Below are positions 6,826 through 7,738 of a stretch of DNA of 7,738 nt, in pieces. The DNA is from Candidatus Helarchaeota archaeon (GTDB lineage Archaea; Asgardarchaeota; Lokiarchaeia; Helarchaeales; JABXJV01): contig JABXJV010000285.1 of NCBI GenBank assembly GCA_013375355.1, positions 1 to 7,738 on the forward strand, read 5' to 3'. Under the pieces are notes generated by a model. It was not told where the DNA came from. It ran no database searches and saw nothing but the letters and a program-made list of their open reading frames with translations. The stretch's first letter is position 1, and each line of letters begins with the position of its first letter. Position numbers and translations under genes: made by a program.

Positions 6826-6873
6826 AATTGATTTCAATATTAATTTTAAAAATTATAGATAAATGTGTTTTCT

Positions 6874-6881
6874 CATATAAA
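6874..6881 (-). promoter_or_regulatory. Candidate box A upstream of the AN1-JAMM gene
   Basis: TTTATATG on the minus strand is close to the archaeal TATA consensus. It lies 64-71 nt before the GTG start, within the 120-bp gap to the upstream gene. It would allow the AN1-JAMM gene its own transcript in addition to read-through from the upstream gene. A second AT-rich candidate, TTATATTTTT, lies nearer the upstream stop codon. Confidence 0.35.
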
Positions 6882-6930
6882 TGTTAAATCTGATAATTAC
6901 TTTTAATTGAAAAAATATAAAACCTTAGAA

Positions 6931-7707
6931 TTAAAAATCGTCCTCAATATCCATCGAAATAACTCGTGAGGCATATCTAGCAAGTTGTGAACTCTTGAAA
7001 TTTGAATTTAAATCTTTATCCTTTGGATAACCAACGAAGGGGCTTACTGATTCGTCTTCTATATCCACAATCCAAACAAAATCTTTATTTAATAAGATTT
7101 TATTTGCATTAATCTTGTAAAAATTCAAATACGGACCAGGCGAAATTCCTGTAGGTACAGCAAAAACAAGATTTTCTTCCCAGCTCAAATCTTTAATCTC
7201 ATCATTTAAAATTAGAATTGAGGGATAAACTAAGATTACATATTGTGAATTTCCTTTTATAGCTAAAATTTTGCGTTTGTCTGAAATAATTTTAGCTGGT
7301 TCATAATCGCTTTTATTCAGAAATGTATCAAGAATTTTTCTCATCTTTTCATTTTTAAATTTATATACTCTTTTTCTTGCTTGTTCTAATATTTTTTCAT
7401 CAATCCCAAATGTGTGTCCATAATAGAACGTAATATCTTTATAATTAATATGTTCGATTAACGAGGGCGCATTAATAGAATCAGGAATTTCTTTTATACT
7501 ACCTAAAAATAGGTAGTTAATAGGTGTTGAATCATAATTTTCTTCTAAAAATTTTTTATCATCTTTAATTAGAGGAATTTCTTGTAATAAGTCCTTGATT
7601 TTTTCCCTTAATTCAACCCTAGAAATAATTTTGTATTCATCTGCAAAAATTTTTAATTCTTTATAGATAGAATTGATTTTTTCAAATAATTTTGATTCTG
7701 ATTTCAA
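6931..7707 (-). CDS. Hypothetical protein, 258 residues, family not recognised
   Basis: I do not recognise this protein. It is soluble-looking, with no signal peptide and no clear membrane segment. Residues 1-60 are charged and helical (possibly coiled-coil, Lys/Glu-rich). Residues 140-230 look beta-rich: YVILVYPSILIL (156-167), NLVFAVPTGISPGP (179-192), FVWIVDIED (210-218), then SPFVGYP (222-228). The tail is acidic (MDIEDDF). The strand order and the PxxxIL/VPT/FVG pattern loosely recall the MazF/PemK-like barrel, but this is weak and no catalytic residue can be assigned. The start is TTG at 7707, just after an in-frame TAA, with AGGG 6 nt upstream; the first in-frame ATG encodes residue 122, far too late. 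It lies upstream of the AN1-JAMM gene on the same strand with a 120-bp gap, so co-transcription is possible but not shown. Base composition matches its neighbours. Confidence 0.8.
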   Translation of the reverse strand: MKSESKLFEKINSIYKELKIFADEYKIISRVELREKIKDLLQEIPLIKDDKKFLEENYDSTPINYLFLGSIKEIPDSINAPSLIEHINYKDITFYYGHTFGIDEKILEQARKRVYKFKNEKMRKILDTFLNKSDYEPAKIISDKRKILAIKGNSQYVILVYPSILILNDEIKDLSWEENLVFAVPTGISPGPYLNFYKINANKILLNKDFVWIVDIEDESVSPFVGYPKDKDLNSNFKSSQLARYASRVISMDIEDDF

Positions 7708-7713
7708 TTAAAG

Positions 7714-7717
7714 CCCT
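7714..7717 (-). promoter_or_regulatory. Weak ribosome binding site (AGGG) for the hypothetical gene
   Basis: On the minus strand AGGG lies 6 nt before the TTG at 7707. It is only a partial Shine-Dalgarno match, but it supports TTG as the start. Confidence 0.4.
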
Positions 7718-7730
7718 AATTTAATTGTTT

Positions 7731-7738
7731 ATTATAAA
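7731..7738 (-). promoter_or_regulatory. Candidate box A for the hypothetical gene at the window edge
   Basis: TTTATAAT on the minus strand lies 24-31 nt before the TTG start and touches the window edge, so the BRE is not visible. Normal archaeal spacing would put transcription only a few bases before the start codon. That fits poorly with use of the AGGG site, so the call is tentative. Confidence 0.3.

Noticed and set aside
6931..7707. Annotation of the hypothetical protein as a MazF-type toxin
   Set aside because: Only a vague strand pattern is shared; no conserved catalytic Arg/Thr-Ser context could be placed, and the protein is more than twice the usual MazF length.

Overview
The window looks like an AT-rich archaeal chromosome segment. 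The main reasons are an AN1-type zinc finger joined to a JAMM/MPN metalloprotease domain, an archaeal-style geranylgeranyl-reductase-like flavoprotein, TTTATA-type box A candidates upstream of genes, and T-tracts instead of hairpins after stop codons. An Asgard (Lokiarchaeia-like) origin is my best guess, because such genomes are AT-rich, combine beta-oxidation genes with ubiquitin-linked domains, and carry many large TPR proteins. This is inference: there is no rRNA or other phylogenetic marker here.

Layout: (1) positions 2-745, plus strand: the C-terminal two thirds of an acyl-CoA dehydrogenase, cut by the left edge. (2) 756-3887, minus: a 1043-residue protein made almost entirely of 28 tetratricopeptide repeats. 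(3) 3888-4063: a 176-bp divergent promoter region. (4) 4064-5422, plus: a flavoprotein-fold protein of the geranylgeranyl reductase family whose FAD-binding signature residues are altered. (5) 5434-6810, minus: an AN1 zinc finger plus JAMM protein, the most interesting gene here. (6) 6931-7707, minus: a 258-residue protein I do not recognise, upstream of the AN1-JAMM gene and in the same direction. No rRNA, tRNA, CRISPR array, insertion sequence or long intergenic repeat was seen, and no gap without a gene exceeds 300 bases.

The two convergent gene pairs are packed very tightly (10 and 11 bp between stop codons). All three minus-strand genes lack an ATG at their plausible start and appear to use TTG, TTG and GTG. 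The genes do not form one evident pathway. The acyl-CoA dehydrogenase is a fatty or branched-chain acyl-CoA oxidation enzyme. The flavoprotein may belong to lipid or electron-transfer chemistry, if it still binds FAD. The TPR protein is a scaffold. The AN1-JAMM protein is a candidate ubiquitin-type peptidase or deubiquitinase, possibly co-transcribed with the unknown gene upstream of it.
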